Of a stretch of DNA of 64,000 nucleotides, positions 18,344 to 26,759 are shown one piece after another. A program made the position numbers and the translations under genes. The stretch's first letter is position 1. Every line of letters begins with the position of its first letter. The DNA is from Duganella sp. OV510 (GTDB lineage: Bacteria; Pseudomonadota; Gammaproteobacteria; Burkholderiales; Burkholderiaceae_D). Below the pieces are notes generated by a model. The model saw only the letters and a list, made by a program, of their open reading frames with translations, was not told the DNA's origin and did no database searches. The stretch is from NCBI RefSeq assembly GCF_900100205.1, contig NZ_FNEQ01000001.1, positions 186,001-250,000 on the forward strand, given 5' to 3'.

Positions 18344-20344
18344 TCAGCGTGACGCCGGTGGCAGCTTGTAGCGTTGCTCTCGGTACAGGATCGACGGCAA
18401 CACCACGTGCGACATGGCCTTGTCCACCAACGCGGCATCAGGCGTGCCACCCGTCGTCAGTTCGCCGGTGGCAGCCTCATAATGGCCGAGTAGCGGCGCC
18501 TGGTTTGGACGCAGAATGGTCGCCGACGAGCCTTCCAGCCAGGCAAAGTAGTTGTCGAACTGGATCAGCGCGCGGCCCGGCGTATCGCTGTCTTTCGCCA
18601 GGTCGCGACCGATCATCGGATGCTCGCTGGTGATGCCCATCAGCGACAGCAGCGTCGGGCCGAGGTCGACCTGGCTGGCGATGGTCTGGATGCGTTTCGG
18701 CTGGATATCCGCGCCCAGGATCAGGCCCGGGATATGGAATTTCTTGATCGGCACCAGGCTGTCGCCATAGACGCGGTTATCGTGGTCGGCCACGATCAGG
18801 AATACCGTATCTTTCCAGTAGTCCTGTTTCTTGGCTTCGGCGATGAAGCGGCCCAGCGCATAGTCAGCGTACTTGACGGCGTTGTTGACGGTCTGTTTCT
18901 CGGTATCATGCAACTCAATGCGGCCGTCCGGGAACTGGAACGGTTCATGGTTGGACGACGAGAAAATCAGGCTGAAGAACGGTTTTCCCGAGTCGTGCAG
19001 CGTTTTCAGGCGCTCCAGCGATTTATCGAACAAGTCCTCATCCGATGCCCCCCAGCTACCGACAAACTTCGGATTCTTCATGTCGCGGCGGTCCACCACT
19101 TTCTGGAAACCATTGCCGGTGAAGAAGCCGCGCATATTGTCGAAGTGCGCCTCGCCACCGTAGACAAACTCGGTGTGATAGCCTTGACGGCCAAGTCCCG
19201 CCGCCAGCGTATAGAAGTTCTGCTGCGACAGCGACAGCTTGACCACGCTGCGCGCCGGCGTTGGCGGATAACCAGCCACCACCGCCTCGATGCCGCGCAC
19301 CGAACGCGTGCCGGTGGCGTACAGCTGATCGAACCACCAGCCTTCCGGCTTCAGCTTTTCCAGCTCCGGCGTCACCGGCAGGCCGCCGAGCGACTTGACG
19401 AACGTCGCGCCCAGACTTTCCTCCAGCACAATCACCAGGTTCAGCGGACGCTCACGCGGCATCACAGGCACCTGCTTGTGCAGCGTCGGCAAATCGGCTG
19501 ACGTGAATTGCTGGTCGCGCAGCCATGGGGCGCTCTTCACCACCTTGAATACCTTGTCGCGCGGATATTCGCCATAGATTTCGGACGAATTCGCTTCATG
19601 GCTCATGGCCGCCCACGCTTCCAACACCGACCACGGAGAATTGATAATCAGCGAATTCACCATGGCGTCGCCGGTCAGCGCGAACAGCGCCGGATTGGCC
19701 GGGCGATGCGCCAATGTCGACCGGATCTGCAACACCACCAGCAACACCAGCAGCGGCCACAGCAACAGCAGCTTGACCGGGCCAATGCCACGCATCTCGG
19801 CCGTCGAAGCCTTGAGCAGCTTGTAAATGCCGGTGCCCAGCAGCACGGTGGCAACCACGCCCAGCACCAGCGCGATGCGGAAGCCGTTCCACAGCGTCGA
19901 CATCACCTCTTCCGGATAGGACAGGTACTCAATGAACAGCCGATTCGGACGCACGTCATACTGCATGATGAACTGCGGCGTCGATACTTCCATAAAGACG
20001 ATGAAGATCAGTGCAAACGTGCCCCAGACGACAATGAGGCCCTTCCACAAGCCCAGCGTTTTCCGATGCGCCAGGAACGGCGCCAACACCAGCGGCACGG
20101 CAATCATGTAGCCCAGCAGGATCAGGTCGGCGCGCACGCCCTGCACCATGATACGCAGCGGGATACCGGTTGCCGCTACGCGTTCCCACTGCCACAGCAC
20201 CAGGCCGGCGCGCGACAATGAGAAAATGACCACCCCAAGCAACAGCAATTGCAGCAGGCCCGCAAACGGGCCCGCCCACAGGGTCAGGCCAGCCAGGCGG
20301 CCGGCGATTCTGTCCAACCAGCTTTCAGGGCGGCGGAACATCAT
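18344..20344 (-). CDS. LTA-synthase/OpgB-family membrane sulfatase-fold enzyme
   Basis: 666 residues: about five N-terminal membrane helices (to about residue 190), then an extracytoplasmic alkaline-phosphatase/sulfatase domain. Metal-site motifs are visible: VIVLEESLG, the nucleophile region ATGTRSVRGIEAV, SSSNHEPF and VADHDNRVYGDS. The position usually written TRTVRG in this group reads TRSVRG, so the nucleophile may be Ser. Family members move phosphoglycerol or phosphoethanolamine onto glycans or lipids. Its ATG overlaps the stop of the upstream membrane gene (ATGA). It is the last of a four-gene envelope operon. Confidence 0.85.
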   Translation of the reverse strand: MMFRRPESWLDRIAGRLAGLTLWAGPFAGLLQLLLLGVVIFSLSRAGLVLWQWERVAATGIPLRIMVQGVRADLILLGYMIAVPLVLAPFLAHRKTLGLWKGLIVVWGTFALIFIVFMEVSTPQFIMQYDVRPNRLFIEYLSYPEEVMSTLWNGFRIALVLGVVATVLLGTGIYKLLKASTAEMRGIGPVKLLLLWPLLVLLVVLQIRSTLAHRPANPALFALTGDAMVNSLIINSPWSVLEAWAAMSHEANSSEIYGEYPRDKVFKVVKSAPWLRDQQFTSADLPTLHKQVPVMPRERPLNLVIVLEESLGATFVKSLGGLPVTPELEKLKPEGWWFDQLYATGTRSVRGIEAVVAGYPPTPARSVVKLSLSQQNFYTLAAGLGRQGYHTEFVYGGEAHFDNMRGFFTGNGFQKVVDRRDMKNPKFVGSWGASDEDLFDKSLERLKTLHDSGKPFFSLIFSSSNHEPFQFPDGRIELHDTEKQTVNNAVKYADYALGRFIAEAKKQDYWKDTVFLIVADHDNRVYGDSLVPIKKFHIPGLILGADIQPKRIQTIASQVDLGPTLLSLMGITSEHPMIGRDLAKDSDTPGRALIQFDNYFAWLEGSSATILRPNQAPLLGHYEAATGELTTGGTPDAALVDKAMSHVVLPSILYREQRYKLPPASR

Positions 20345-21174
20345 TCAGCACCAAAGCCAGGGTGGCTGGCAATGTAGGCGCCGGCACCGGCGCCAGCGCT
20401 CAGCATCCAGCCGATCAGCAGCAGGAACACCAGCATCATGCAGAACAGCGTCGAAATGCGGCGGGCGTCGGCGTTATCCTCGAACACCGGCTTCTTGCCG
20501 TAACCAATGCCGAAGAAGTAGGCAGCCACCACCGTCACCAGATAGTGCACGGCGCCAAACGTCTCGCCCAGTTCACCCTTGCGCGGGTGGTCAACCAGCA
20601 GGTGCGACAGCGCCACCAGCACGATGTAAATCACCGATGCCGACAGCGGCGGCAGGTACAGGCCAAATTTCTCGACGAAGGTGCGGATCGCCGGACGCTT
20701 CTTCGCCAGCAGCGGCAGGATGATGTTGTGGGTGATGCCGACCACAGCGATCAGTTTCAGCAGCACCGCCTTGTGCAGGCTGCTCTTGCCCATGGCCAGG
20801 TTATGCAGATTGGTTTCGCCCTGACGGTTATTCTGCGCGAAGAATTCCGGCGGAATGATGTGCAGCACGCGCTGGAACCAGCTGATTTCTTCCAGCGCCG
20901 CCAAGCCCACCAGCGCGCTTAGACCGACGAAGGCCAGCAGTTGCAGATTGATCTTGGGCTCACGCTGCCACTGCTCCACCGCCAGGAAACCCAGCAAGGC
21001 GGACAGGAAGGTGAAGCAGAGGAACTGCATCCATTCGACGATGCCATCTTCCACCAGCAAACGCCACAGCGCCTGCTGATCATGCGAGAACGCAATCGCC
21101 AGACCAAGCACGAAGACGTTGATGGCGACGCCGACAGCAATCACCGGATGTATGTACCACTTCTTCGCTACCAT
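20341..21174 (-). CDS. Uncharacterised polytopic membrane protein with EEISW / ETNLHN motifs
   Basis: 277 residues with about seven hydrophobic helices. A loop between helices 3 and 4 carries conserved-looking polar motifs LEEISWFQR and GETNLHNL, which recur in uncharacterised membrane proteins from diverse bacteria and look like a metal or active site (acidic pair, Trp, His). I do not recognise a named family. It overlaps the LTA-synthase-like gene by 4 bp, so the two are likely translated together and may act on the same envelope substrate. Confidence 0.65.
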   Translation of the reverse strand: MVAKKWYIHPVIAVGVAINVFVLGLAIAFSHDQQALWRLLVEDGIVEWMQFLCFTFLSALLGFLAVEQWQREPKINLQLLAFVGLSALVGLAALEEISWFQRVLHIIPPEFFAQNNRQGETNLHNLAMGKSSLHKAVLLKLIAVVGITHNIILPLLAKKRPAIRTFVEKFGLYLPPLSASVIYIVLVALSHLLVDHPRKGELGETFGAVHYLVTVVAAYFFGIGYGKKPVFEDNADARRISTLFCMMLVFLLLIGWMLSAGAGAGAYIASHPGFGAE

Positions 21175-21214
21175 GTATTACTCCCTTGTTTGTGTGCTAT
21201 GTATTTAGTTGATG

Positions 21215-21922
21215 TTATTCCATGCCACCGGCACGCGTCTGCGCCAATTCCGGCTTGGCATCCGGCGCGACGGTGTGCTGGACCTGGCTACCGGCTTTAG
21301 AAGCGATATAGTAACGGCAGGCTGCGGCAATCAACGAAGCCAGCGCCCAGGCCCACAGCAGCGGGTCCAGCAAGGCATCCCACAGGTTGCCGGTCGGAAG
21401 ACGCAGCAGCGAGAACAGCAGCACGCCGGTCAGCAGCGCCGCGCCGCCGGCGCCAAAGCGCAGCCAGATCGCGGCAACGCCCGCCAATGCCATCGTCACT
21501 GCCAGCACCGCAGAGGCGTCAGCATCAAAGCCGTGATAATACAGTCCCAACGCCAGCACGCCGAACGCATCCAGGTACAGCACCACGCCCAGCACGGTCA
21601 GCAGCAGCGCAAAGGCCGGATGCAGCAGGAAGTCGACCGGCTTTTCATTCCAGCGCGCGCACAGCGCCACCAGGCTATAGCCGGTCAACAAGCCGCTTGG
21701 ATACTGGAACACCAGCGTCAGCCAATACGCCGGCGACGCCGCACCCGGCAGCACCATCACCAGCGCCACCGTGACGGCGACAATCAGTTTGGTGCGCTGG
21801 GCCAGCGCCGGGAACAGCTTGGGCAACAGCGCCGGCAGCACCGACAGCAGCATCGAAGCGGCCACCAGCCCCCAGGCCAGGCGCGCGTAAATGATTTGCA
21901 AAGAGAGTTCGGGCAAACTCAT
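21215..21922 (-). CDS. Uncharacterised polytopic membrane protein
   Basis: 235 residues, nearly all hydrophobic, with about seven predicted membrane helices and a short polar C-terminal tail. No motif identifies a family. Its first bases overlap the end of the sialidase-like gene by 4 bp, and a 40-bp gap separates it from the next membrane gene. It is therefore a middle member of the sialidase/LTA-synthase-like operon; a scaffold, channel or lipid-carrier role is possible but not supported by sequence. Confidence 0.6.
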   Translation of the reverse strand: MSLPELSLQIIYARLAWGLVAASMLLSVLPALLPKLFPALAQRTKLIVAVTVALVMVLPGAASPAYWLTLVFQYPSGLLTGYSLVALCARWNEKPVDFLLHPAFALLLTVLGVVLYLDAFGVLALGLYYHGFDADASAVLAVTMALAGVAAIWLRFGAGGAALLTGVLLFSLLRLPTGNLWDALLDPLLWAWALASLIAAACRYYIASKAGSQVQHTVAPDAKPELAQTRAGGME

Positions 21923-23088
21923 GGCAGGTCCTTCGCCAGGTGAATTTTCATGCGGTGGTGCGCGATCGCGCGCCGCTGATAGGTGTAAGTAATATGCAGC
22001 TCATCGCCCAACTGGTACATGGCCGGATACGAGAACTCATCACCGGGCTGGCCGCTGACGATATCCGTGACCTCCTGCCACGTCTGACCATCAGTCGACT
22101 GCGACAGCGTCAGCGTGCTGCGCGCGGTCTCGCGGTTGGTGCCGTCGTTGCGCAGCATCAGCAGATTGCCACTGTCCAGCCGCAGCACCGCCAGCGAAGT
22201 GCCGAGGTTACGGATGGCGGTCGGGCCCATGTCTTCCCATGTAAAGCCGCCGTCATGGCTGACCGCCTGCTGCACCACCGAATTGTCCTTGGTGGCGTCG
22301 CGCATCCAGGCGCGGACTTCAGTATTAGATACCGGCACCAGCGTCGGCTGTAGCGAGCGGGTGCGCGCGCCGATGCGCGTCAGGCGCTGCGGATCGCCAT
22401 GGGCATCGAACGACACCAGCATCGGATATTTGTGGCCGATTTCAAAATACACCGGCAGCCACCAGCCGCCACCGGCCAGTTCAACCGGCGACGAGCGCAC
22501 CAGCACGCTGGTATTAAAGACCGGCGACATCGGCAGCACACGGCGCACCTTGAAGGTCGCGCCTTCGTCGGTGGACTGCAACTGCACCACGCGCGAGGCA
22601 GCCCAGCCGCCCAGGCCGGTGGCCACCACATACAAGTGAACAGTGCCGTCGGCGCCGGTCCAGGCGACCGGATTGCCGATACGGCGCACGCCGTGGCCGA
22701 GCGCGGCGCCCAGCGAATCGCGGCTGGCGACTACCCAGTTATCGCTCCAGCGGCCCTTGCTCCAGCGCGAAGCATAGACCTGCACGTCCGGCCCGCTCTC
22801 ACGGCTGCCGGCCCACCAGAAAGAAATCAGGTCACCATGCGGCAGCTGCGCCAGCGCACTGGCGTGCGCCGACGGCACACCCTTCGGCATTGGAATAATG
22901 GCGCGTGAAACTTCAGTCAGCGTGACTGGCGGCGGCGTGACCGTCTGAACAGCTTCGGGTTTGGCGTGATGTGGCGCCGAGCGTGACCAGCGCACGCCTT
23001 CGGCGAGCGCCACAGTTGCCACGACGGCAATGCATGCAAAAACGGCCAGCTTGCCTGGCCGTTGTATAAGTGGGCGTAAAACTCCCAT
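21919..23088 (-). CDS. Exo-alpha-sialidase-like BNR/Asp-box protein with signal anchor
   Basis: 389 residues. An N-terminal hydrophobic segment (about 12-30) anchors or exports it. At least three Asp-box (BNR) repeats are visible: STDEGATF, SHDGGFTW and STDGQTW, giving a six-bladed propeller of the sialidase superfamily. I start it at ATG 23088, which follows a GGAG sequence; a longer frame from 23226 lacks these features. It heads the operon with two membrane proteins and a sulfatase-fold enzyme. True neuraminidase activity is not assured, since many family members act on other sugars. Confidence 0.75.
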   Translation of the reverse strand: MGVLRPLIQRPGKLAVFACIAVVATVALAEGVRWSRSAPHHAKPEAVQTVTPPPVTLTEVSRAIIPMPKGVPSAHASALAQLPHGDLISFWWAGSRESGPDVQVYASRWSKGRWSDNWVVASRDSLGAALGHGVRRIGNPVAWTGADGTVHLYVVATGLGGWAASRVVQLQSTDEGATFKVRRVLPMSPVFNTSVLVRSSPVELAGGGWWLPVYFEIGHKYPMLVSFDAHGDPQRLTRIGARTRSLQPTLVPVSNTEVRAWMRDATKDNSVVQQAVSHDGGFTWEDMGPTAIRNLGTSLAVLRLDSGNLLMLRNDGTNRETARSTLTLSQSTDGQTWQEVTDIVSGQPGDEFSYPAMYQLGDELHITYTYQRRAIAHHRMKIHLAKDLP

Positions 23089-23592
23089 TCCGTCTCCAGA
23101 AATCGGGACATGGAAGCATACACGGTGATTCCCTTGCCCAAGAATTAAGTCATTCCTTGTCAACCGCAGCTTGTGGCCACTGTTGAGCATGGACGAAGAC
23201 GGTATCCTACAGTAAAAGCTGGCCAAAATGTAGGCAAGTTAGGGGGCAAAAGCTTGTGGCCAGCACGATGACATGCCAAGATGACATTGCACGTGTTTTG
23301 GCGATGGGAAGCAAAGAGTGCTATGTATGGGGAGCAACTACAAAATCGCGCACATCTCTGCTGGTAACACTCGAATTCTATTTACGTTTTGCCTACCGCA
23401 GCCTTTCACTCAATAGGCGTCCGGCTGCTTGCGCCCCGAAGCTGCCGGTCGCGCTATATTATCTTTGAGCGAACTCGTCGATAAAGCTCGGATTCATACC
23501 GTGAATTTATTCCTCGGCTTGACCGAAGGGAGTGCGGCTAGATATTATGAACTTTCGGTTCAAATCAATCCGCCTGCGACGTATTTGCAACA
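23089..23592. other. 504-bp AT-richer gap without a supported gene
   Basis: The base composition falls below that of the flanking operons. Only a 70-codon frame (23256-23468) with no ribosome-binding site or recognisable product occurs. A 12-bp direct repeat, AGCTTGTGGCCA, is present at 23168-23179 and 23251-23262. The promoter of the leftward sialidase-like operon should lie at the left end of this gap, but I could not define it. Confidence 0.5.
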
Positions 23593-24135
23593 TTAATCGA
23601 TTACCGGCATCTCATCGCCACAGGAGCGCAATACCTGGGAATCCTCGTACACTTCCCAGCATACTTTGGTTTCACCGGGATACCACACCAAATACACTCT
23701 CAACCATTTTTTAGCTAACGTGCCACGTTTTCTGGCCAGGTTCGCCGCGACGACTTCATCAACTACATCCTGCGGAATCATTTGGCGGATATAAACACGG
23801 CGCCGATAAGCCGGCGCTGCCGCCAGCTCCTCACGGGTATGGGAGACGCCATACTTCCACTCTCGCCATGCAAATTCGACCCAATCGGGCAACGCACCAT
23901 TATCCGACACGCCCGCCATGGTTTTCCCATTTCGCATAGGATCGCGGCTAGGCGTCAGCGAGCCCGGATCGGGAAACACCTTTCCTGACGAAGTTTTAGC
24001 TTCATCAAACGCAATCGTAATCCCGGGTGTAACATTCCTAAAGGTTAACGTCATCCCCGGACCAGCTGCTATAGCTGTTTGCGTGGAACATATACTCGCG
24101 AGCAAAGCACAAAGCAACGTACGTATAGCAGACAA
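23593..24135 (-). CDS. DUF2931-like exported protein, paralogue 1
   Basis: 180 residues with a signal peptide ending QTAIAAGPG. The mature part has LPDWVEFAWREWKYGV, YIRQMIPQDVVDEVVAAN and VYLVWYPGET, shared almost word for word with the gene at 24161-24733. The pattern recalls DUF2931 proteins, whose function I do not know. The start is TTG, placed by AAGGAG six bases upstream. It lies 25 bp after its paralogue on the same strand. The tandem arrangement indicates duplication followed by divergence (for example Cys residues appear only in this copy). Confidence 0.6.
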   Translation of the reverse strand: MSAIRTLLCALLASICSTQTAIAAGPGMTLTFRNVTPGITIAFDEAKTSSGKVFPDPGSLTPSRDPMRNGKTMAGVSDNGALPDWVEFAWREWKYGVSHTREELAAAPAYRRRVYIRQMIPQDVVDEVVAANLARKRGTLAKKWLRVYLVWYPGETKVCWEVYEDSQVLRSCGDEMPVID

Positions 24136-24160
24136 TCCCTCTCCTTTTTGTCATCAAATA

Positions 24161-24733
24161 CTACCAAACTGTTACCGGCAACTGATCGCCGCCGGAGCGT
24201 AGTACTTCGGAGGCTTTGTTGTTTAACTCCCAGTAGACTCTGGTTTCACCGGGATACCATACCAGATACACCTGCAACCATTTTTCAGCCAACGTGCCAG
24301 GTTTTCTGACCCGGTTCGCCGCGATGACTTCATCAACTACGTCCTGCGGAATCCTTTGACGGATATACACGCGGCGCTGGTACATTGGCATTGCGGCCAA
24401 CTCAGCTTTGGTGTTGTCGACGCCATACACCCACTCTCGCCAGGAAAATTCTACCCACTCGGGCAGGTCGCGGTTATCTGACCCTGACAGGGTTTTCCCG
24501 TGCCGCATAGGATCTGGGCTAGGCGCTAGCGCACCGGGACTGGTCAATCCTTCTCCTGAGGAGGTTTTCGCCTCTTTAATAGAAACTGTCACTCCGGGAA
24601 TGACATTGCGATAGCTTAACGTCATTCCAGGACCTGCTGCCATTGCAGCTTGCGCGGTCAGCATCCCCGCAAAGGTCGTGAAAAACAGTTTCACCACAGA
24701 AGATATTTTATTTTTTCTCGCAGCTTGAAACAT
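24161..24733 (-). CDS. DUF2931-like exported protein, paralogue 2
   Basis: 190 residues with a signal peptide ending AQAAMAAGPG. It shares LPEWVEFSWREWVYGV, YIRQRIPQDVVDEVIAAN and VYLVWYPGETRVYWE with its neighbour. I place the start at ATG 24733, preceded by AAAGG; an upstream ATG (24775) has no ribosome-binding site. The base composition is lower in GC than the core genes around it. Function unknown; an envelope or secreted role is suggested only by the signal peptide. Confidence 0.6.
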   Translation of the reverse strand: MFQAARKNKISSVVKLFFTTFAGMLTAQAAMAAGPGMTLSYRNVIPGVTVSIKEAKTSSGEGLTSPGALAPSPDPMRHGKTLSGSDNRDLPEWVEFSWREWVYGVDNTKAELAAMPMYQRRVYIRQRIPQDVVDEVIAANRVRKPGTLAEKWLQVYLVWYPGETRVYWELNNKASEVLRSGGDQLPVTVW

Positions 24734-24872
24734 TGTCGCCTTTCTTCTTCTGGGAGACAGCCATTGTATTTTCATTATTGAAATATTATGCCTCTTAGCA
24801 TTTCGTGATATTGCAGCTTAAACCGATATATCCATCAGTCCTTTTAGCTTGACTGTCTCCTTCTGGCCGTAC

Positions 24873-25085
24873 TCAGCCGCGCTTTGTACGGCGTATCCAT
24901 TCGTCGGCCACGTCGCCCATGTTCTTGGCCATGCTGTTGCGCAACCACGCCATGAACTCTCGGTCGAATTTGAAATCTGGCCCACACTGATGAGATAAAA
25001 AACGCCGAACGTTTTGCGTGTTCCTGTAATCAGAATCGATTTCCGTAGTACGTGAAATTTCTCCACCATGCCAATCGAACTTCAT
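24873..25085 (-). CDS. DUF6434-type small protein
   Basis: 70 residues starting MKFDWHGGEISRTTEI, with NTQNVRRFL and DREFMAWLRNSM, the pattern I associate with DUF6434, a domain that also occurs attached to SAP DNA-binding domains. The ATG at 25085 follows AGGAGAG by eight bases; a longer frame starting at 25109 and an overlapping frame on the same strand are not supported. Function unknown. It sits alone between other small genes of the AT-richer island. Confidence 0.6.
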   Translation of the reverse strand: MKFDWHGGEISRTTEIDSDYRNTQNVRRFLSHQCGPDFKFDREFMAWLRNSMAKNMGDVADEWIRRTKRG

Positions 25086-25143
25086 GCTCAATCTCTCCTG
25101 ATATTGCAAACGTGTGCGGCGGCCTCTGGCCGATTACAAAAGT

Positions 25144-25608
25144 TTACCTTGCATAGCTGCGACAAACGCCATCCTCGATGCCGAAACTGAGCGCTACCAC
25201 ATAGCCATCGCTTGAATAGCGAGTGAGGAGAAGTCCATGAGTAGCATCGTAGGTGCCACCGTTTAAGGCGCGGTCAACGAAGCAAACTTTTAAATCCTCA
25301 ATTCCATCACCATTGAAATCTCCTCGTGCGACTACTTGGAGTTCATACAGCCAATCTCCAGGACTCAAAAAGACGATAGCGTCGTCCGTCGACTGGGTTG
25401 GCTTCATTCCGAAGTCTGTAAAGGTTCGCTTGGCCGGCGTTCGGCGAGGACCCAATGAGCTGCGAATAGTGGCTAAGTCGAACTTGTCTGCCAATAAGCG
25501 GCCTAAGCCCATGTTCGGAAAGTAGCTGTCAGCAGTCGCCGCCTGCACGGGACAGGACATTAGGATGGAAACGACGCATCCAGCCACTATCTTGGTTAAA
25601 TTCCGCAA
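25144..25608 (-). CDS. Exported hypothetical protein with FG-GAP-like Asp-rich loop
   Basis: About 154 residues with a signal peptide (IVAGCVVSILMSCPVQAA). The C-terminal half has ARGDFNGDGIEDLKVCFVDR, a calcium-loop pattern of FG-GAP/VCBS-type repeats, and two further Cys. I use TTG 25608, giving a clean signal peptide behind GTGAG; another TTG at 25650 gives a longer N terminus. The gene is of lower GC. Function unknown; a periplasmic or secreted role is likely from the signal peptide. Confidence 0.5.
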   Translation of the reverse strand: MRNLTKIVAGCVVSILMSCPVQAATADSYFPNMGLGRLLADKFDLATIRSSLGPRRTPAKRTFTDFGMKPTQSTDDAIVFLSPGDWLYELQVVARGDFNGDGIEDLKVCFVDRALNGGTYDATHGLLLTRYSSDGYVVALSFGIEDGVCRSYAR

Positions 25609-25724
25609 AGATATCTCACTATTTTTACCAACGTCCGCACTTGAGCGCAAAGAGTATTAGACCAAGATACGTGCATTCGTGCACTGAATACACACCAAAA
25701 CACTTGTACTTCGGCGATCGCGCG

Positions 25725-25799
25725 TCACGGCTCGACCACTCCTAGTTCGGGAACTGCCCAGCAGCGAGAGCCGTTACTTGGATCGGTGTTTGCAGGCAT
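25725..25799 (-). CDS. Possible 24-residue peptide with a good ribosome-binding site
   Basis: ATG at 25799 is preceded by AAAAAGGA eight bases away and reads 24 codons to TGA. The peptide is polar with a Trp-Ala-Val-Pro-Glu-Leu-Gly stretch near its end. It begins 22 bases after the stop of the 99-residue gene on the same strand. No family is recognised. It could be a truncated remnant of a longer gene or a leader peptide. Confidence 0.3.
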   Translation of the reverse strand: MPANTDPSNGSRCWAVPELGVVEP

Positions 25800-25820
25800 G
25801 GTGTTGTCCTTTTTAATTAT

Positions 25821-26120
25821 TCAACGCAACCAGATATAGTCGTTCTTCCACAGAGAGATGTATAGCAGCGCCGTGAACGGAGACGCGTTCGGTCCGCATT
25901 CAAGTGTCAGTGGTTCTGCGGTGGGCACGTCAATCTCCAGCTTGCGCGAAGTGCACCAGTCGATTTTCATCTGTACTTCGTGTTGGCCTGTCTCGACGTC
26001 GAACGCCACCTCTGAGCCGTTCGAAACTGCTGCGACCTCTTTCCCGTCGAGAAGAATGCTGTATTTTCTTACCCTGTCTTGCCATAATGCATTTGCTCGT
26101 CGAACGATAATTTTTGTCAT
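25821..26120 (-). CDS. Small hypothetical protein with PEGA-like beta domain
   Basis: 99 residues without a signal peptide. YSILLDGKEVAAVSNGSE followed by FDVETGQHEVQMKIDWC resembles the PEGA-like pattern (xDGkxvG...pGxHxlxlk) of small beta-sandwich proteins, ending in a hydrophobic stretch (SPFTALLYISLWKNDYIW) that may touch the membrane. No named function. It lies between the AT-richer small genes and the FNR-controlled DUF411 gene. Confidence 0.5.
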   Translation of the reverse strand: MTKIIVRRANALWQDRVRKYSILLDGKEVAAVSNGSEVAFDVETGQHEVQMKIDWCTSRKLEIDVPTAEPLTLECGPNASPFTALLYISLWKNDYIWLR

Positions 26121-26211
26121 TTCAATTCATCAAAATTTCCGATACCGATTAGCATAGCATGTTGCCCATTTGAAAAAATGCACAAAATGTCACACTTGTT
26201 ATCGCGAGAAC

Positions 26212-26225
26212 TTGACTTGCATCAA
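26212..26225 (+). promoter_or_regulatory. FNR-type site upstream of the DUF411 gene
   Basis: TTGACTTGCATCAA matches TTGAT-N4-ATCAA at nine of ten positions. Its centre (26218.5) places a class II start near 26260, and TATCGT (26249-26254) sits within a base of the expected -10. The DUF411 ATG is at 26275. Confidence 0.6.
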
Positions 26226-26274
26226 GGATGCGCCTTCCTCGTTCGTCGTATCGTTCAGCATTAAAGGAAGCAAT

Positions 26275-26724
26275 ATGAAACGCAAAAACCTGGCCCGCCT
26301 GACCGCAGCGGCATGCTTGTTGATCCAAAGCGCAGCCTGGGCTGCCGCGCCGGTTATCGACGTGTACAAAACCGCCACCTGCGGCTGTTGCAAGGAGTGG
26401 GCGAAGCACCTGGAAAAGAACGGCTTTACCGTCCACACGCATGATGTGGCCAATCCTTCCGATTATCGTGAGAAATACGGCATTCCACAGCAGTTCGGCT
26501 CATGCCACACTGGCGTGGTGCAAGGCTATGCGCTCGAAGGCCATGTGCCGGCAGCCGAGGTCCGCCGCCTGCTGGCGCAAAAGCCCAAGGCCAGAGGGCT
26601 GGCGGTGCCGGCTATGCCGATGGGCTCGCCCGGCATGGAAGGCCCGCGCAGCGATCCCTACGATGTGTATCTGATCAAGCAGGACGGCAAAGCCTCGGTC
26701 TATCAGCACTATGGCCCCAAGTAA
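26275..26724 (+). CDS. DUF411 periplasmic metal-binding protein
   Basis: 149 residues with a signal peptide (LIQSAAWAAA). The mature protein begins IDVYKTATCGCCKEWAKHLE, the CGCC motif of DUF411 proteins, and continues with HTHDV, FGSCHTGVVQGYALEGHVP and LAVPAMPMGSPGME. Conserved Cys, His and Met residues suggest copper binding; the family is linked to copper handling and respiratory oxidase contexts. AAAGGAAG precedes ATG 26275. The nearby FNR-type site suggests use under low oxygen, when copper oxidases are assembled. Confidence 0.85.
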   Translation: MKRKNLARLTAAACLLIQSAAWAAAPVIDVYKTATCGCCKEWAKHLEKNGFTVHTHDVANPSDYREKYGIPQQFGSCHTGVVQGYALEGHVPAAEVRRLLAQKPKARGLAVPAMPMGSPGMEGPRSDPYDVYLIKQDGKASVYQHYGPK

Positions 26725-26759
26725 TCCGCTAAATTTTCGATAACAAAACGCATTCTTAC

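Noticed and set aside
23168..23262. 12-bp direct repeats considered as attachment or target-site duplications
   Set aside because: Only 83 bases apart with no integrase or mobile gene between them; recorded only as part of the gap.
23256..23468. 70-codon open frame in the 504-bp gap
   Set aside because: No ribosome-binding site, no motif and no context.
24818..25069. 83-codon frame overlapping the DUF6434-type gene
   Set aside because: The alternative frame carries the recognisable DUF6434 pattern and a good ribosome-binding site.
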